DNA of 64,000 bases from Clostridiales bacterium (GTDB lineage Bacteria; Bacillota; Clostridia; Oscillospirales; Acutalibacteraceae): the NCBI GenBank assembly GCA_024690965.1, contig JAILOG010000019.1:115423-179422 (forward strand), given 5' to 3'. Under the pieces are notes generated by a model. That model ran no database searches and had not been told where the DNA came from. It worked only from the letters and a program-made list of their open reading frames with translations. The translations under genes and the position numbers were made by a program. Positions within the stretch are counted from its first letter, which is position 1; each line of letters begins with the position of its first letter. Shown in pieces: positions 36,476 through 45,920 of this stretch.

Positions 36476-37129
36476 TCATCTGAAATTGGTAACCATGTAA
36501 CAAAGGCACATTAAGCTGTTGCCGAGACGGACCGTTTCGACATTCGCGTCGGGATATGCCATTTTTATATCATAATCACTGAAGTTTAAAAAGTTGTAAA
36601 CATTGATGTCATACAACTTGCTTACAAGTTCAATTGCCGCTTCTTTGGGAACACAGATCACAGCGGTGTGAACGCCGTTTATTCTGCAAAAGCTTTCAAG
36701 CTCGCTTAACGGGCGAATCTTTATTTCATTCACTGTCGTTCCGATAAGCTCGGGTGAGGTGTCAAAAGCACCTACCAAATTAAACCCATTGGCGCTGAAG
36801 TCAAGATGGTTAAGCAACGCCTTGCCGATATTTCCGGCACCTACAAGTATTGCTTTGTGTTGCAACTTTATCCCGATAATATCGTTTATACCTGTGATAA
36901 GGTTCTCAATACTGTATCCGAATCCCTGTTGTCCGAAAGCGCCAAATACGGAAAAATCCTGTCTTATCTGCGAGGCGGTTGTACCTGCAAGACGTGCGAG
37001 CTGCGAAGAAGATACCTTTACTTCTCCTTTGTTTTCCAGGTCTTTTAATATACCGTAGTATCTGGGTAATCTTTTGATTACCTGATTTGAAACCTTATTC
37101 TCGGAATTTATAAATTTATAATTGTCCAT
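36476..37129 (-). CDS. rex: Redox-sensing transcriptional repressor Rex
   Basis: 217 residues. N-terminal winged helix (RLPRYYGILKDLENKGEVKV, SSQLARLAGTTASQIRQDFS, FGAFGQQGFGY) and C-terminal NADH-binding Rossmann fold (AILVGAGNIGKALLNHLDF). Rex represses fermentation and respiration genes until the NADH/NAD+ ratio rises. No clear Shine-Dalgarno sequence precedes the ATG, unlike the other genes here. The promoter is at 37264-37292, leaving a ~130-base leader. Confidence 0.97.
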   Translation of the reverse strand: MDNYKFINSENKVSNQVIKRLPRYYGILKDLENKGEVKVSSSQLARLAGTTASQIRQDFSVFGAFGQQGFGYSIENLITGINDIIGIKLQHKAILVGAGNIGKALLNHLDFSANGFNLVGAFDTSPELIGTTVNEIKIRPLSELESFCRINGVHTAVICVPKEAAIELVSKLYDINVYNFLNFSDYDIKMAYPDANVETVRLGNSLMCLCYMVTNFR

Positions 37130-37198
37130 TTATATATAATTCAAAATATTCGAAAAGCCTAAAACCGCACGAATATGATGCTCTCCTTTATTTATAAA

Positions 37199-37225
37199 GG
37201 CTTTTGGATAAGGGTGTCAAAAGCC
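37199..37225 (-). terminator. Possible attenuator hairpin in the rex leader
   Basis: An 8-bp perfect stem (GGCTTTTG and complement, 11-base loop) followed on the minus strand by TTTAT. The T-run is short, so it may only be an mRNA structure. Confidence 0.35.
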
Positions 37226-37263
37226 ACATAACGCCACAAAACGACATAATAAAATACACTACT

Positions 37264-37292
37264 ATTATGCAACATTTTTCTGTGTGTGTCAA
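37264..37292 (-). promoter_or_regulatory. Promoter of rex
   Basis: Minus strand consensus TTGACA (37292-37287), 17-base spacer, CATAAT (37269-37264). Confidence 0.6.
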
Positions 37293-37428
37293 GGATTTAT
37301 CATAAAATTGTAAGATTAATTTACAATAATTATATGTTGCTTTTTCAATTGCGATATATAGACTGCAAATGAAAAATACCATTTAAATACCAAAATTAAC
37401 AAAAAATTAACTTTTTTGACAAAAACAC

Positions 37429-37457
37429 TTGAAAAATCAATTTTTATGATTTATAAT
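37429..37457 (+). promoter_or_regulatory. Promoter of the AbrB-family gene
   Basis: TTGAAA (37429-37434), a 17-base spacer and a perfect TATAAT (37452-37457), 50 bases before the ATG. Confidence 0.7.
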
Positions 37458-37507
37458 AATCGCGGCGAAGGTAGTTTTGAATTATTAATATTAAGGAGGC
37501 TCGTGTT

Positions 37508-37750
37508 ATGAGCAAAGCAAGAAAAATTTGTACTATCGACACATTAGGCAGAATAGTTATCCCCGTAGGAGTGAGAAGGGAACTGGATATTAAAGAGGGT
37601 GAGCGACTTGAGCTTTCTCTCGAGAAAAATCTGATAACACTTAAAAAGATCACTGATTCTTGTATTTTTTGCAGCTCGGAAGATAACCTTACCGAATACA
37701 AGGACAAATTTATTTGCGAAAGCTGCTTAAAAAATATTGGTAAAAATTAA
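37508..37750 (+). CDS. AbrB-family transcriptional regulator with C-terminal Cys4 ribbon
   Basis: 80 residues. The first ~50 are a swapped-hairpin AbrB domain (CTIDTLGRIVIPVGVRREL, IKEGERLELSLEKNLITLKK). The last ~30 carry four cysteines, C-x2-C ... C-x2-C (CIFC, CESC), a probable zinc knuckle. AAGGAGG precedes the ATG. AbrB proteins are dimeric or tetrameric DNA binders for stationary-phase and sporulation control. It is a single-gene unit with own promoter and terminator. Confidence 0.93.
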   Translation: MSKARKICTIDTLGRIVIPVGVRRELDIKEGERLELSLEKNLITLKKITDSCIFCSSEDNLTEYKDKFICESCLKNIGKN

Positions 37751-37771
37751 TATTAAATTAACTTATAAATG

Positions 37772-37818
37772 CCCCAAAAGGATTTGACTGACGCCAAATT
37801 TTTTGGGGTTTGTTTTTT
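37772..37818 (+). terminator. Intrinsic terminator after the AbrB gene
   Basis: CCCCAAAA (37772-37779) and TTTTGGGG (37801-37808) followed by TTTGTTTTTTT, 22 bases after the stop. Confidence 0.85.
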
Positions 37819-37883
37819 TCGCGAAAATAAAGCAAGACAACGAAAAATCATTCGCTGCCTTGCTTTTGCTTTTTCAAGACTTA

Positions 37884-38786
37884 TTAATTTGTAACTTGAG
37901 AAATTCCTTTAATAGAATTGATAGCCCAGTCATGCTTATCAATGTTTACTACGCTGCCGCAATATTCGCATCTCGCGCTCACATTTATATCAAGCGGCGC
38001 GCCGCAAGACGGGCAGGCTATCTTAGATGTACCCGTTGCCTGCGATGTCAGAGTGCCGGTTGTGCGGCACAAGTCTATTTCGTAAGTCATGAACTTTTCA
38101 GCGGTTTTACTGCCTGATATAAGCTTGCCTGTTGTGTCGTCGAGAGTGTAATCCACGATTCTCGATTTAAGCAACGCAACCATATGATCTTCGTTGTTTA
38201 CCTGCTTAAATCCCGACAGTGTAACGCTAAGTACGGCAATTCTTTCAACATAATTTGTTTGACGGGCATTGCGCTTTTGGTCAAGCTGTCTGTCCATTTG
38301 CGTGTAGAAAGAATCCGTGAAATACGGTCTTAGGGTTGATATATCCTTTGCGGTCCAGGCGTTTTGCATTTGAACATAAAGGTTTGCAAGCTTTTCACAA
38401 AGCGCAGCCTCGCTGAATCCGGGGTCAAGCTTATAATATTCCATAACAGGCCGCAACGAAGAAACCGGTGTAACCGGGGTTCCACCCTGCGGTACAGATT
38501 TGTTTTTGTTTTTGCCGTTCGTCTTTATGAAAGAAAACAGCAAAATACCGCCTATAATAACTATGCCTACGATTATATCGCTGAGTTCCAGATCACCGCT
38601 GCTGTAAGTGCTGCCGCCATAGTAGTTGCCGCCGTAGTCATTTCCGCCGTAATCGTATCCTCCGCCGTCGTATCCTCCGCCGTAGTCGTTATTACCGGCG
38701 TAGTCGCCGAAATCCGCAAAGGATTTCAGCGGAAACAGGATAACTAAAGCCAGAATCAGCAATACAGGAATAAGTCGTTTTTTCAT
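37884..38786 (-). CDS. Membrane-anchored Tim44-like domain protein with zinc ribbon
   Basis: 300 residues. Signal sequence, an extracellular Gly/Tyr/Asp repeat stretch (residues ~25-62, GGYDGGGYDYGGNDYGGNYYG style), one membrane helix (DIIVGIVIIGGILLFSFI), then a cytoplasmic Tim44-like domain (LDPGFSEAALCEKLANLYVQ, WTAKDISTLRPYFTDSFYTQ). It ends with a zinc ribbon (CPSCGAPLD, CEYCGS). In mitochondria Tim44 is an import factor; the bacterial role of such proteins is unknown. AAAAGGGG precedes the ATG. Confidence 0.8.
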   Translation of the reverse strand: MKKRLIPVLLILALVILFPLKSFADFGDYAGNNDYGGGYDGGGYDYGGNDYGGNYYGGSTYSSGDLELSDIIVGIVIIGGILLFSFIKTNGKNKNKSVPQGGTPVTPVSSLRPVMEYYKLDPGFSEAALCEKLANLYVQMQNAWTAKDISTLRPYFTDSFYTQMDRQLDQKRNARQTNYVERIAVLSVTLSGFKQVNNEDHMVALLKSRIVDYTLDDTTGKLISGSKTAEKFMTYEIDLCRTTGTLTSQATGTSKIACPSCGAPLDINVSARCEYCGSVVNIDKHDWAINSIKGISQVTN

Positions 38787-38870
38787 AGCCCCTTTTACCC
38801 ATAACCGTACAGCCCGTTAAAAAGCTGAAAAGCCCTTTCATATGTAATGTGTTATAAATCAAACAAGAGG

Positions 38871-41800
38871 TTATCCGTGAAAATATGTATCTACATTATA
38901 TTTGCCTTCGCTGTTTTTATCTGTAAGATAAAAACCGGTCCCGTCGGGTTCCTCAATTTCGTTTAAGTTGATATCAACGGTCTGAAAAGATCCGTCGGTA
39001 ATTATGATTGTATCATATTTGTTCAGATCAAGCTCATAGTAATATACGTCTTCACCGTATTCATTTGTGCTCGCGAAGGTCATCTCTTCACCCGACCAGG
39101 GAATATAATATTCTCCGCTTTCGCTGTTCCATATGTAAACTTTAACTGTTTCCCAGTTTTTGTTGTTGGAGAAATAGATTTTTATTATGTCATCATTCTT
39201 TTCACTGTCAGTGGTGTTGCTGTCGGTCTCAGTATCGGAATGTGAGGTGTCGGTTTCACTTGAATCGGTTGAGGTGTCCGAATTTTGCGTGGTATCCGTA
39301 TCGGTCGTGTCTGTTGTCGTGTCCGAGTCTGTACCGTTCAGGCCAATTTCGGTAATAAAATATGTTCCCACGCTGAATTGCTTAATAAGCTTTGCTATGT
39401 ATTTTTGAATTTCAACAACATCTTCAAGGTTTACTAAACCGTCGCCGTTCACGTCGGCTGATTTTTCTGTTATTTCATCAAATTTTATAAGATCCGCTAT
39501 CCTTTTTTGAAGAGTTGTAACATCAAGAAGAGTTATGTTATTATCGTTGTTTATGTCGCCGTAAACACGTTTTACTTTTTCCGAAGTTATCTCTGACGGC
39601 TCTTTGTCATATACGTAAACAACATTTATAATTCCCGGCTTGCAGTAACCCAAGCTGTTATCGGGTTCTATTACTGTAGAATAATCATTAAACTCAAGTT
39701 TTGTTGTAAGGTATGTTGAGGTCTCATCTATCATTGTGAATTTTTGAGTGTCATCTTCCGCAAGTTTTTTGCCCTGCGTGTCAACATATGTAGTAACAAC
39801 TGTGGTGTTAAACGTGGTTTTGCCGTTCTTTATCCAAACTTCCCCGGCAACCTCATAACCGGGCATATTTGCCGCGGGGTCTTGCTCGGATGCGCCGTTA
39901 TTAAAGCAGAATTTCGCGGCGCTCAGACCCGCTACGGTTTTTACAAAATAACCGTCTGCGTCCTTTTCGGTGACCCTGGTACCGGGCCACTTACGAAGTG
40001 ACTCGGTACCGTCTGTTGTATAGGAATAGAAATATACTTTCGACCAGTTATTTATATTGTAATAGTGTACTGTGATATCTGAATTCAAAGGAGTGTAATA
40101 GTAATTCAATACTATGTTTTCCTTGCCGAATTTGCCTACGATTTTTGCGGGTAATTTAGATGTGTTAAGATAATAACCTTCAATTTTAACGGGGAATTGC
40201 TTATAATACTGGTTTTCCGCGATCTTCAAAACAAACGGATCACGAAGCTTTTCTCCGTCATCGCTGAGATAATTTACGGTAACTGTTCCTCTGAAAGAGT
40301 CAGCCTCGGTATAATAGAAGTTTATTGTACCGCCTTCAGCAGTAACAACGCCTGTTGTATCTGTATCACAGCTGTCGTAATCATAGAAGAAAGAGAGGTC
40401 ATTGTCGGGTGAAATTCTGAATGTATCGCCGATATGATAAATGTTGTTTGTCGATTTTATTGTTTCGCCCTTGGTCTTGTTAATGTGATTTACAGTGATA
40501 TAAGCTGTCTTTTCCGCCTCTGCCTTTACACTGTCAAAGCTCTCTTTGTCAACAAGTATCATAGCCGACATTGCGGGAACTTTCGCTTTCTTATTGCTTA
40601 TCTCACCAAGGCTTGTAAGTCCTGCGGATTTATCGTTTGCGATTATAACCCAATTGTCGGGCATTGTATCATATCCCTCAAGCAAAACCTCTGCTTCGCT
40701 TTCTGACGGGTTCGCTATTACCGCGAGATACTTCCACTCGTTGTCTGCATTATCTGTTTTGTTATCTATTGTGTAAGCGACGCAATCCTCAGGTACTTGG
40801 GTGTGGCAGAAGTAATAGCGATTTGACGATGTGCCGGTGCTGTCGCTGATGGGGGAGAAAGCGTTTCTTATCTCCAAGAGTCCTTTATAATATGCCGTTG
40901 ATGTCGCATATTGTGCGGTGCGTGACCAGTCTATCTGGTTAATGCTGTCGGGAGAATTATAGCTGTTATGTTCACCGAGCTTTGTGCGGCAGAATTCTTC
41001 GCCCGCAAGCCCGAAAGCAATTCCGTTACCCGTGAGAGTAAGCGCTTCGGCTATCATAGTCATCTTTTCCGCGTTGGGATTATAGTCCGCGTAATTATTC
41101 GACGAGGTTGAAGCCGTTATTTTATCAAACAATGTCAGATTATCGTGTGATGACTGATAAAGTACGCTTTGTGAAGGCGCTTTGGCTGTCCAACCGTTGT
41201 TGAATGTTCCGCCCATATTGCCGCCGAGCGCGGCTTTAATGTTGTTTTGAAATTTCGGCTCGCCTGTTTGTATATATCCCGGGTCTTTGCCGTCGGGACT
41301 GCCTTTAACCGCGTCTCTGTAAGGGTCGTTAAAGAAGCCTATTCTCTCGCTTATCTTTGAGGCGTTTGCTTTTGTTGTTTGTGTGTCAAAAGCAAGTCCC
41401 GCAGGACCGCCTGTCCAGGGTTCGCCGTACATGATGATGCCTTTTCCGCTTCCGTCGGAATACAGATCGTCAAGTGAAGAGCGAATCTGATTCATCGTGT
41501 CTATATCGTGTAAGCCCATAAGGTCAAATCTGAAACCGTCTATATGATATTCTTTTGCCCAGTATGTTATGGAGTCTATCATATATTTTCTGTACATCGG
41601 CGCTTCCGATTTTGTTTCATTTCCGCAGCCGCTGCCGTTGTACCAGTTTCCCTGCTTGTCTATTCTGTAATAGTAGTCGGGCACTGTTTTTTGAAAGCAT
41701 GAATCTGTGGAATATGTATGGTTATATACAACGTCCATAATAACGCCGATACCTCTGTCGTGGAGTGCCTGTATCATTTGCTTGAATTCATTTATACGAA

Positions 41801-42611
41801 CATTGCCGTCGTATGGATTTGTGGAATATGAGCCGTCGGGTACACAGTAGTTTACGGGATCGTAACCCCAGTTGTACTGTGCGTCGTAAAGACGTGTTTC
41901 GTCAACAGAGCCGTAGTCATATACGGGGTTAAGATGAATATACTTTACGCCCTGGTTTACAAGATAATCTATACCCGTGTAGGCGCCTTCGGTGTTGCCG
42001 TTTAAGGTAGTGCCGCCTTCCGTAAATGCAAGGTATTTTCCTTTGTATTCGCTGTTTACGCCCGAGGTTGCGCTAATGGAGAAGTCACGAACATGAACTT
42101 CCCAAATAACCGCGTCATTTTGATCCTGACATAAAACGTGTTTGTCATTTTCCCAATCTTTCGGGTTTGTAGACGCAAGGTCAACAACCATTGAACGCTC
42201 GCCGTTTACACCTACTGCGTATGAGTAAACGTCTTGTGTTTCCTGGGTTTTGCCGTTTACGGTTACCGAATAAGTGTAATATGTTCCCGCGATATCTCCC
42301 TTTACAACACATGACCACACGCCTGTTGATTTATCGAGCTCCATATCTACCTTGCCCAGACCAAGTGAAGCCGATTCTGCGTTGCTGCCGGAAGAAAACC
42401 TGTTCAAAACGACCTTTTCCGCGGTAGGAGCCCAAACCTTAAAGGTGGTTTGTTCCTTTGTGTAGGTTGCTCCCAGGTCATTTCCGCCGTAAATAACATC
42501 GGTAGACAGAGACGTGTTTGCCGCGCTGTTTGTGTACGCGCTCGCCTGCGGCAGAATACTTACCGTAAGCAATATCGACATTATTAATGATAGAATGTGT
42601 TTGCTTTTCAT
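38871..42611 (-). CDS. Secreted type I pullulanase (GH13) with internal dockerin and starch-binding modules
   Basis: 1246 residues. Signal peptide to ~25; CBM48-like domain ~40-145; GH13 barrel with pullulanase motif YNWGYDP (246-252), nucleophile Asp363 in DGFRFDLMG, acid Glu397 in YGEPW and Asp490 in SSHDN. MucBP-like repeats ~690-840, a CBM26-like module ~845-935 (HYYNINNWSKVYFYSY, RKWPGTRV), a type I dockerin ~1015-1079, a Ser/Thr/Asp-rich linker and a second CBM26-like module to the end. It debranches starch, probably on a cohesin scaffold. Starts 21 bases after prmC with AAAGGAG. Confidence 0.95.
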   Translation of the reverse strand: MKSKHILSLIMSILLTVSILPQASAYTNSAANTSLSTDVIYGGNDLGATYTKEQTTFKVWAPTAEKVVLNRFSSGSNAESASLGLGKVDMELDKSTGVWSCVVKGDIAGTYYTYSVTVNGKTQETQDVYSYAVGVNGERSMVVDLASTNPKDWENDKHVLCQDQNDAVIWEVHVRDFSISATSGVNSEYKGKYLAFTEGGTTLNGNTEGAYTGIDYLVNQGVKYIHLNPVYDYGSVDETRLYDAQYNWGYDPVNYCVPDGSYSTNPYDGNVRINEFKQMIQALHDRGIGVIMDVVYNHTYSTDSCFQKTVPDYYYRIDKQGNWYNGSGCGNETKSEAPMYRKYMIDSITYWAKEYHIDGFRFDLMGLHDIDTMNQIRSSLDDLYSDGSGKGIIMYGEPWTGGPAGLAFDTQTTKANASKISERIGFFNDPYRDAVKGSPDGKDPGYIQTGEPKFQNNIKAALGGNMGGTFNNGWTAKAPSQSVLYQSSHDNLTLFDKITASTSSNNYADYNPNAEKMTMIAEALTLTGNGIAFGLAGEEFCRTKLGEHNSYNSPDSINQIDWSRTAQYATSTAYYKGLLEIRNAFSPISDSTGTSSNRYYFCHTQVPEDCVAYTIDNKTDNADNEWKYLAVIANPSESEAEVLLEGYDTMPDNWVIIANDKSAGLTSLGEISNKKAKVPAMSAMILVDKESFDSVKAEAEKTAYITVNHINKTKGETIKSTNNIYHIGDTFRISPDNDLSFFYDYDSCDTDTTGVVTAEGGTINFYYTEADSFRGTVTVNYLSDDGEKLRDPFVLKIAENQYYKQFPVKIEGYYLNTSKLPAKIVGKFGKENIVLNYYYTPLNSDITVHYYNINNWSKVYFYSYTTDGTESLRKWPGTRVTEKDADGYFVKTVAGLSAAKFCFNNGASEQDPAANMPGYEVAGEVWIKNGKTTFNTTVVTTYVDTQGKKLAEDDTQKFTMIDETSTYLTTKLEFNDYSTVIEPDNSLGYCKPGIINVVYVYDKEPSEITSEKVKRVYGDINNDNNITLLDVTTLQKRIADLIKFDEITEKSADVNGDGLVNLEDVVEIQKYIAKLIKQFSVGTYFITEIGLNGTDSDTTTDTTDTDTTQNSDTSTDSSETDTSHSDTETDSNTTDSEKNDDIIKIYFSNNKNWETVKVYIWNSESGEYYIPWSGEEMTFASTNEYGEDVYYYELDLNKYDTIIITDGSFQTVDINLNEIEEPDGTGFYLTDKNSEGKYNVDTYFHG

Positions 42612-42632
42612 ACTAAAAATCTCCTTTGCAAA

Positions 42633-43487
42633 TCATTGATTTTTTATTGCCGAAATTACTCTTGTTAATCCCTGCAAGTCTTTTTGTGTTTTAATTTCTG
42701 TGTATCCGAACAGAACAAGCTGTTTTTCTATTGCGTTCTGCTGACCTTCGTCAATTTCGAGGGCAATAAGACCGCCTTTTTTCAGTTTATCTGTCCATTT
42801 TCTTATAATTTCACGATAAAACATCATACCGTCCTCGCCGCCGTCGAGCGCCATTTTAGGTTCACACAAAACAGCCGCGTCAAGAGTGGGTATTTCAGAT
42901 GTTTTTATGTAAGGAGGGTTAGACACTATCGCGTCAAAGAAGCCGTTTTCAAAATTTTGGTGTATATTAAATATGTCGCCTTTTATTAAGTTAACGTTTT
43001 GAGCCGAGTTCGCTCTTTTATTCATATCAAGATATCTGCAAGCGTCATCGCTCAGCTCCGCAGCGTAAAAAGCTCCGTTTTCAAGCTCTTTGGAAAGCGT
43101 TATCGCAATTGCTCCGCTGCCGCTGCAAAGATCTATAACATTCGGATTTTCCGTTTTGTTAAGACGTGACAGTACTTCGTCTATCAATACCTCGGTATCA
43201 AATCTCGGAATAAGAACTCCTTTTCCGACAAAGAACCTGCGCCCGTAAAAATCGGTGTATCCCGTAATATATTGCAAAGGCTCGCCGCAGATACGCCGTT
43301 TTAAGCACTTAAGAAAATCTCTTATCAACGCCTCGTTATAAATATTATCATCGTATCTTATGATAAGAGAGGTCTTGTTTAAGCCGAATATGTATTCTAT
43401 CAAAGCCGATGTTTCATATTCATACGCTTCTATATTTGCCGCTTTGAGTTCGGATTTCGCTTCGTTATATAAATCTCTGTATGTCAT
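42633..43487 (-). CDS. prmC: Peptide chain release factor N5-glutamine methyltransferase
   Basis: 284 residues. N-terminal helical domain, SAM-binding motif VIDLCSGSGAIAITLSKEL and the catalytic IVSNPPYIKTSEIP. It methylates the GGQ glutamine of RF1/RF2. The release factor gene is not next to it, but the yqhQ-type gene one base upstream is the usual clostridial partner. Confidence 0.96.
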   Translation of the reverse strand: MTYRDLYNEAKSELKAANIEAYEYETSALIEYIFGLNKTSLIIRYDDNIYNEALIRDFLKCLKRRICGEPLQYITGYTDFYGRRFFVGKGVLIPRFDTEVLIDEVLSRLNKTENPNVIDLCSGSGAIAITLSKELENGAFYAAELSDDACRYLDMNKRANSAQNVNLIKGDIFNIHQNFENGFFDAIVSNPPYIKTSEIPTLDAAVLCEPKMALDGGEDGMMFYREIIRKWTDKLKKGGLIALEIDEGQQNAIEKQLVLFGYTEIKTQKDLQGLTRVISAIKNQ

Positions 43488-43488
43488 A

Positions 43489-44478
43489 TTACTTGTTCTT
43501 TTTGCAGTCTACCAGGTCTTCGCCGTTTTCCGGTATTACATCCTGCATTGCGGCGATTGCTATTTCCATCATTTTGTCGTCGGGCTCTTTTGTTGTGATA
43601 TGCTGCGCCCACATTCCCGGCGCAGAAACTATTCTCGTAAACGTATTCTGATATCTACCGCATACCTTTATAAGTTCATAGCCGACGCCCATTGTAAGAG
43701 GCAGAAGAAGTATCTTTACAACAACACGCAAAAATACGTTTTCTATTCTTATAAAGAAGCCGATTATAATTCCCACAAGGAGCATAATTATCAAAAAGCT
43801 TGTTCCGCATCTGGGATGAAATCTGCTTTGCTTTTTCACATTTTCAACGGTGAGCTCGAGATCATTTTCGTAACAAAATATCGTTTTGTGCTCCGCGCCG
43901 TGATACATAAACGTACGCTTCATATCGGGCATAAGAGAAATAACCGCGATATATGAAATGAAAAGAACTATTTTCAACATTCCCTCAAAAACGGATTTAA
44001 GCAGGCTGTATTGCCAAGATGCCGTGTCCCAGCCCGGGAAAAACGACATTAAAAATTTGAAAAGCCAAGAGGGAACAAAAAAGAACAAAAACACAGCCAA
44101 AGCAACGCCCAAAACAGCGGCAATCACCATTATTATGCTTGTAAGCTTATCGCCGAGCTTGTCGTCAAGCCATTTTTCAAGTTTAGACGGTTCTTCTTCC
44201 GTTTTACCCGCGTCCTCCATTGCCACATCGGCGGATATCATCAGACATTTGTAGCTAAGTCGCATAGAGTCGATAAATCCAAATATGCCTCTTATTATAG
44301 GTATACGAAAAAAAGCCGATTTTTTTGCTATTGGGTTAAACTCTACATCTTGTTTATATATGCTCCCGTCTTCTTTTCTCACGGCGACCGATGTATTCTT
44401 CGGTCCGCGCATCATAATGCCCTCAAGCAGCGCGCTGCCGCCGATAGACGTGATCTTTTTGGTTGTGCATTTACTCAT
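43489..44478 (-). CDS. DUF1385 membrane protein (YqhQ family)
   Basis: 329 residues. Starts with the family motif GGSALLEGIMMRGPKNTSVA, then several membrane helices, the conserved FMYHGAEHKTIFCYEN and FHPRCGTSFLIIMLLVGII. Function unknown; some homologues are membrane stress or metal related. Its ATG overlaps the histidine kinase stop (ATGA), and prmC follows after one base. Confidence 0.93.
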   Translation of the reverse strand: MSKCTTKKITSIGGSALLEGIMMRGPKNTSVAVRKEDGSIYKQDVEFNPIAKKSAFFRIPIIRGIFGFIDSMRLSYKCLMISADVAMEDAGKTEEEPSKLEKWLDDKLGDKLTSIIMVIAAVLGVALAVFLFFFVPSWLFKFLMSFFPGWDTASWQYSLLKSVFEGMLKIVLFISYIAVISLMPDMKRTFMYHGAEHKTIFCYENDLELTVENVKKQSRFHPRCGTSFLIIMLLVGIIIGFFIRIENVFLRVVVKILLLPLTMGVGYELIKVCGRYQNTFTRIVSAPGMWAQHITTKEPDDKMMEIAIAAMQDVIPENGEDLVDCKKNK

Positions 44479-45917
44479 TGTGTTTCCTTTCCGCCTGACT
44501 GATTATTATGTGCTGTGGGTATAACAACAGTCACAGTTGTTCCTACGTCTTTTTCACTGTCAATGATAAGAGAGCCGTTGTGCAAACGAACGATTTCATC
44601 GCACAGCGCAAGCCCTATGCCCGAACCTCTTACCGTAGTGTTAGCTTTAAAGAATTTCTCTTTTACTCTGGGCAGGTCCTCTTTTGCGATGCCCTGACCC
44701 TCGTCTGATATAACTATAACTACATTTCCGTTTTCCTCGGTGGCAATAACATTTATGATACCGCCCGGATGAGAATACTTTAAAGCATTGTCAATTATAT
44801 TTAAGAATACCTGTTTTATTCTGTTTTTATCGCCAATTATGGGGGAGACTGTCTCCGGTTCGTTGAATATGATATGCTTTTCTTCGGATATCGCGCGCTC
44901 GTTAAGCATATATACAGCTTCGTCAAGCTCCGCCAATATGTCCATGCGCTCCATTATAAGCACTATTCTTCCGCTTTGTATTCTGGAGAAGTCAAGCAAT
45001 TCCTCAACAATTCCCGAAAGACGTTCCGTTTCCTTTATAATAACGCTCATTCCCTTTTCCATTGTATAGGGATCGGGATTTGCGCCTGAAAGCTGCATTG
45101 TTTCCGCCCAGCCTTTAATTGCCGTAAGCGGAGTCCTCAATTCATGTGAAACAGATGAAATAAAATCGTTTTTCATCTTTTCGGCGGCTCCCAGTTCCGA
45201 AGCCATATTGTTTACGGCGTCGCACAGGTCGCCTATTTCATCGTCATATTCTTTTTCAATCTTTGTGTTAAAATCACCTTGGGCAATATAATGAGCAGTT
45301 TCCGTAAGCCTTTTGGCGGGTTTTATAATGGATCTTATAAAATATGCGCCCGAAAGTATCGTCATAAATAATACGCTCAAAACGCCCAGAAATATGAATG
45401 AAATGTTAAGAAATATCTGTCTGTTCGCAGGCTCTAACGATACTATATATCTTATCGCGCCGACATTTGCGCCCGATAAATTATATATTACTCGCGTAAC
45501 CGATAAAACATCTTCTCCCGAGCTTAACTTGCCTGTCCATTTGCCGTAAACGTTGTTTGAGGCGATGGCTTCTTCATAATCGGGTATAGGCTTTGTGTCG
45601 TCAATTTCAAATCCCGAAGAGGTGATGACAACATCTCCGTTACTGTCAAGCACCATAATTTCCATCATGTTTTTATCGGGAAAATTCTCTACATATCCCA
45701 CGGCGCTTGTCAAAAACTCTTTGCTTGTTGTATTGTTGCCGTAAAAATTGGCAAGCTCGTTCGAGCGTCCGCTTATAGACTGTTCTATGCCGCTGTAATA
45801 GTATTGCTTAACGGAATAAGACGAGAAAACAAGCACGCCGATTATTATTACAAAGGCAACTCCGAAACTGTTTATAAGCCATCTGTTAGTTATGCCCTTA
45901 ATACGAATTTTCGCCAT
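44475..45917 (-). CDS. Sensor histidine kinase
   Basis: 480 residues. Membrane helix ~15-35, an extracellular sensor domain ~36-170 with a PAS/dCache-like layout, second helix ~172-195, HAMP ~196-245, phospho-acceptor His258 in SSVSHELRTPLTAIKGWAE, N-box NIIDNALKYS and G-boxes (DEGQGIA, GSGIGLALCDEIV). It is paired with the response regulator upstream. The layout is that of ResE/WalK-type kinases. Confidence 0.95.
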   Translation of the reverse strand: MAKIRIKGITNRWLINSFGVAFVIIIGVLVFSSYSVKQYYYSGIEQSISGRSNELANFYGNNTTSKEFLTSAVGYVENFPDKNMMEIMVLDSNGDVVITSSGFEIDDTKPIPDYEEAIASNNVYGKWTGKLSSGEDVLSVTRVIYNLSGANVGAIRYIVSLEPANRQIFLNISFIFLGVLSVLFMTILSGAYFIRSIIKPAKRLTETAHYIAQGDFNTKIEKEYDDEIGDLCDAVNNMASELGAAEKMKNDFISSVSHELRTPLTAIKGWAETMQLSGANPDPYTMEKGMSVIIKETERLSGIVEELLDFSRIQSGRIVLIMERMDILAELDEAVYMLNERAISEEKHIIFNEPETVSPIIGDKNRIKQVFLNIIDNALKYSHPGGIINVIATEENGNVVIVISDEGQGIAKEDLPRVKEKFFKANTTVRGSGIGLALCDEIVRLHNGSLIIDSEKDVGTTVTVVIPTAHNNQSGGKETQ

Positions 45918-45920
45918 GGC

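Larger units (their letters stand above)
37130..37507. other. Divergent intergenic region between rex and abrB
   Basis: 378 bases, A/T-rich. It holds the rex promoter, the abrB promoter and a hairpin GGCTTTTG/CAAAAGCC at 37199-37225 within the rex leader. I looked for a Rex operator (TTGTTA-type inverted repeat) and found none that fits. Confidence 0.6.

Noticed and set aside
37130..37507. Rex operator in its own promoter region
   Set aside because: AT-rich stretches resemble half-sites but no symmetric TTGTTA-type repeat at suitable spacing was found.
39187..39340. Low-complexity repeat stretch
   Set aside because: It is the coding sequence of the Ser/Thr/Asp linker of the pullulanase, not a separate element.
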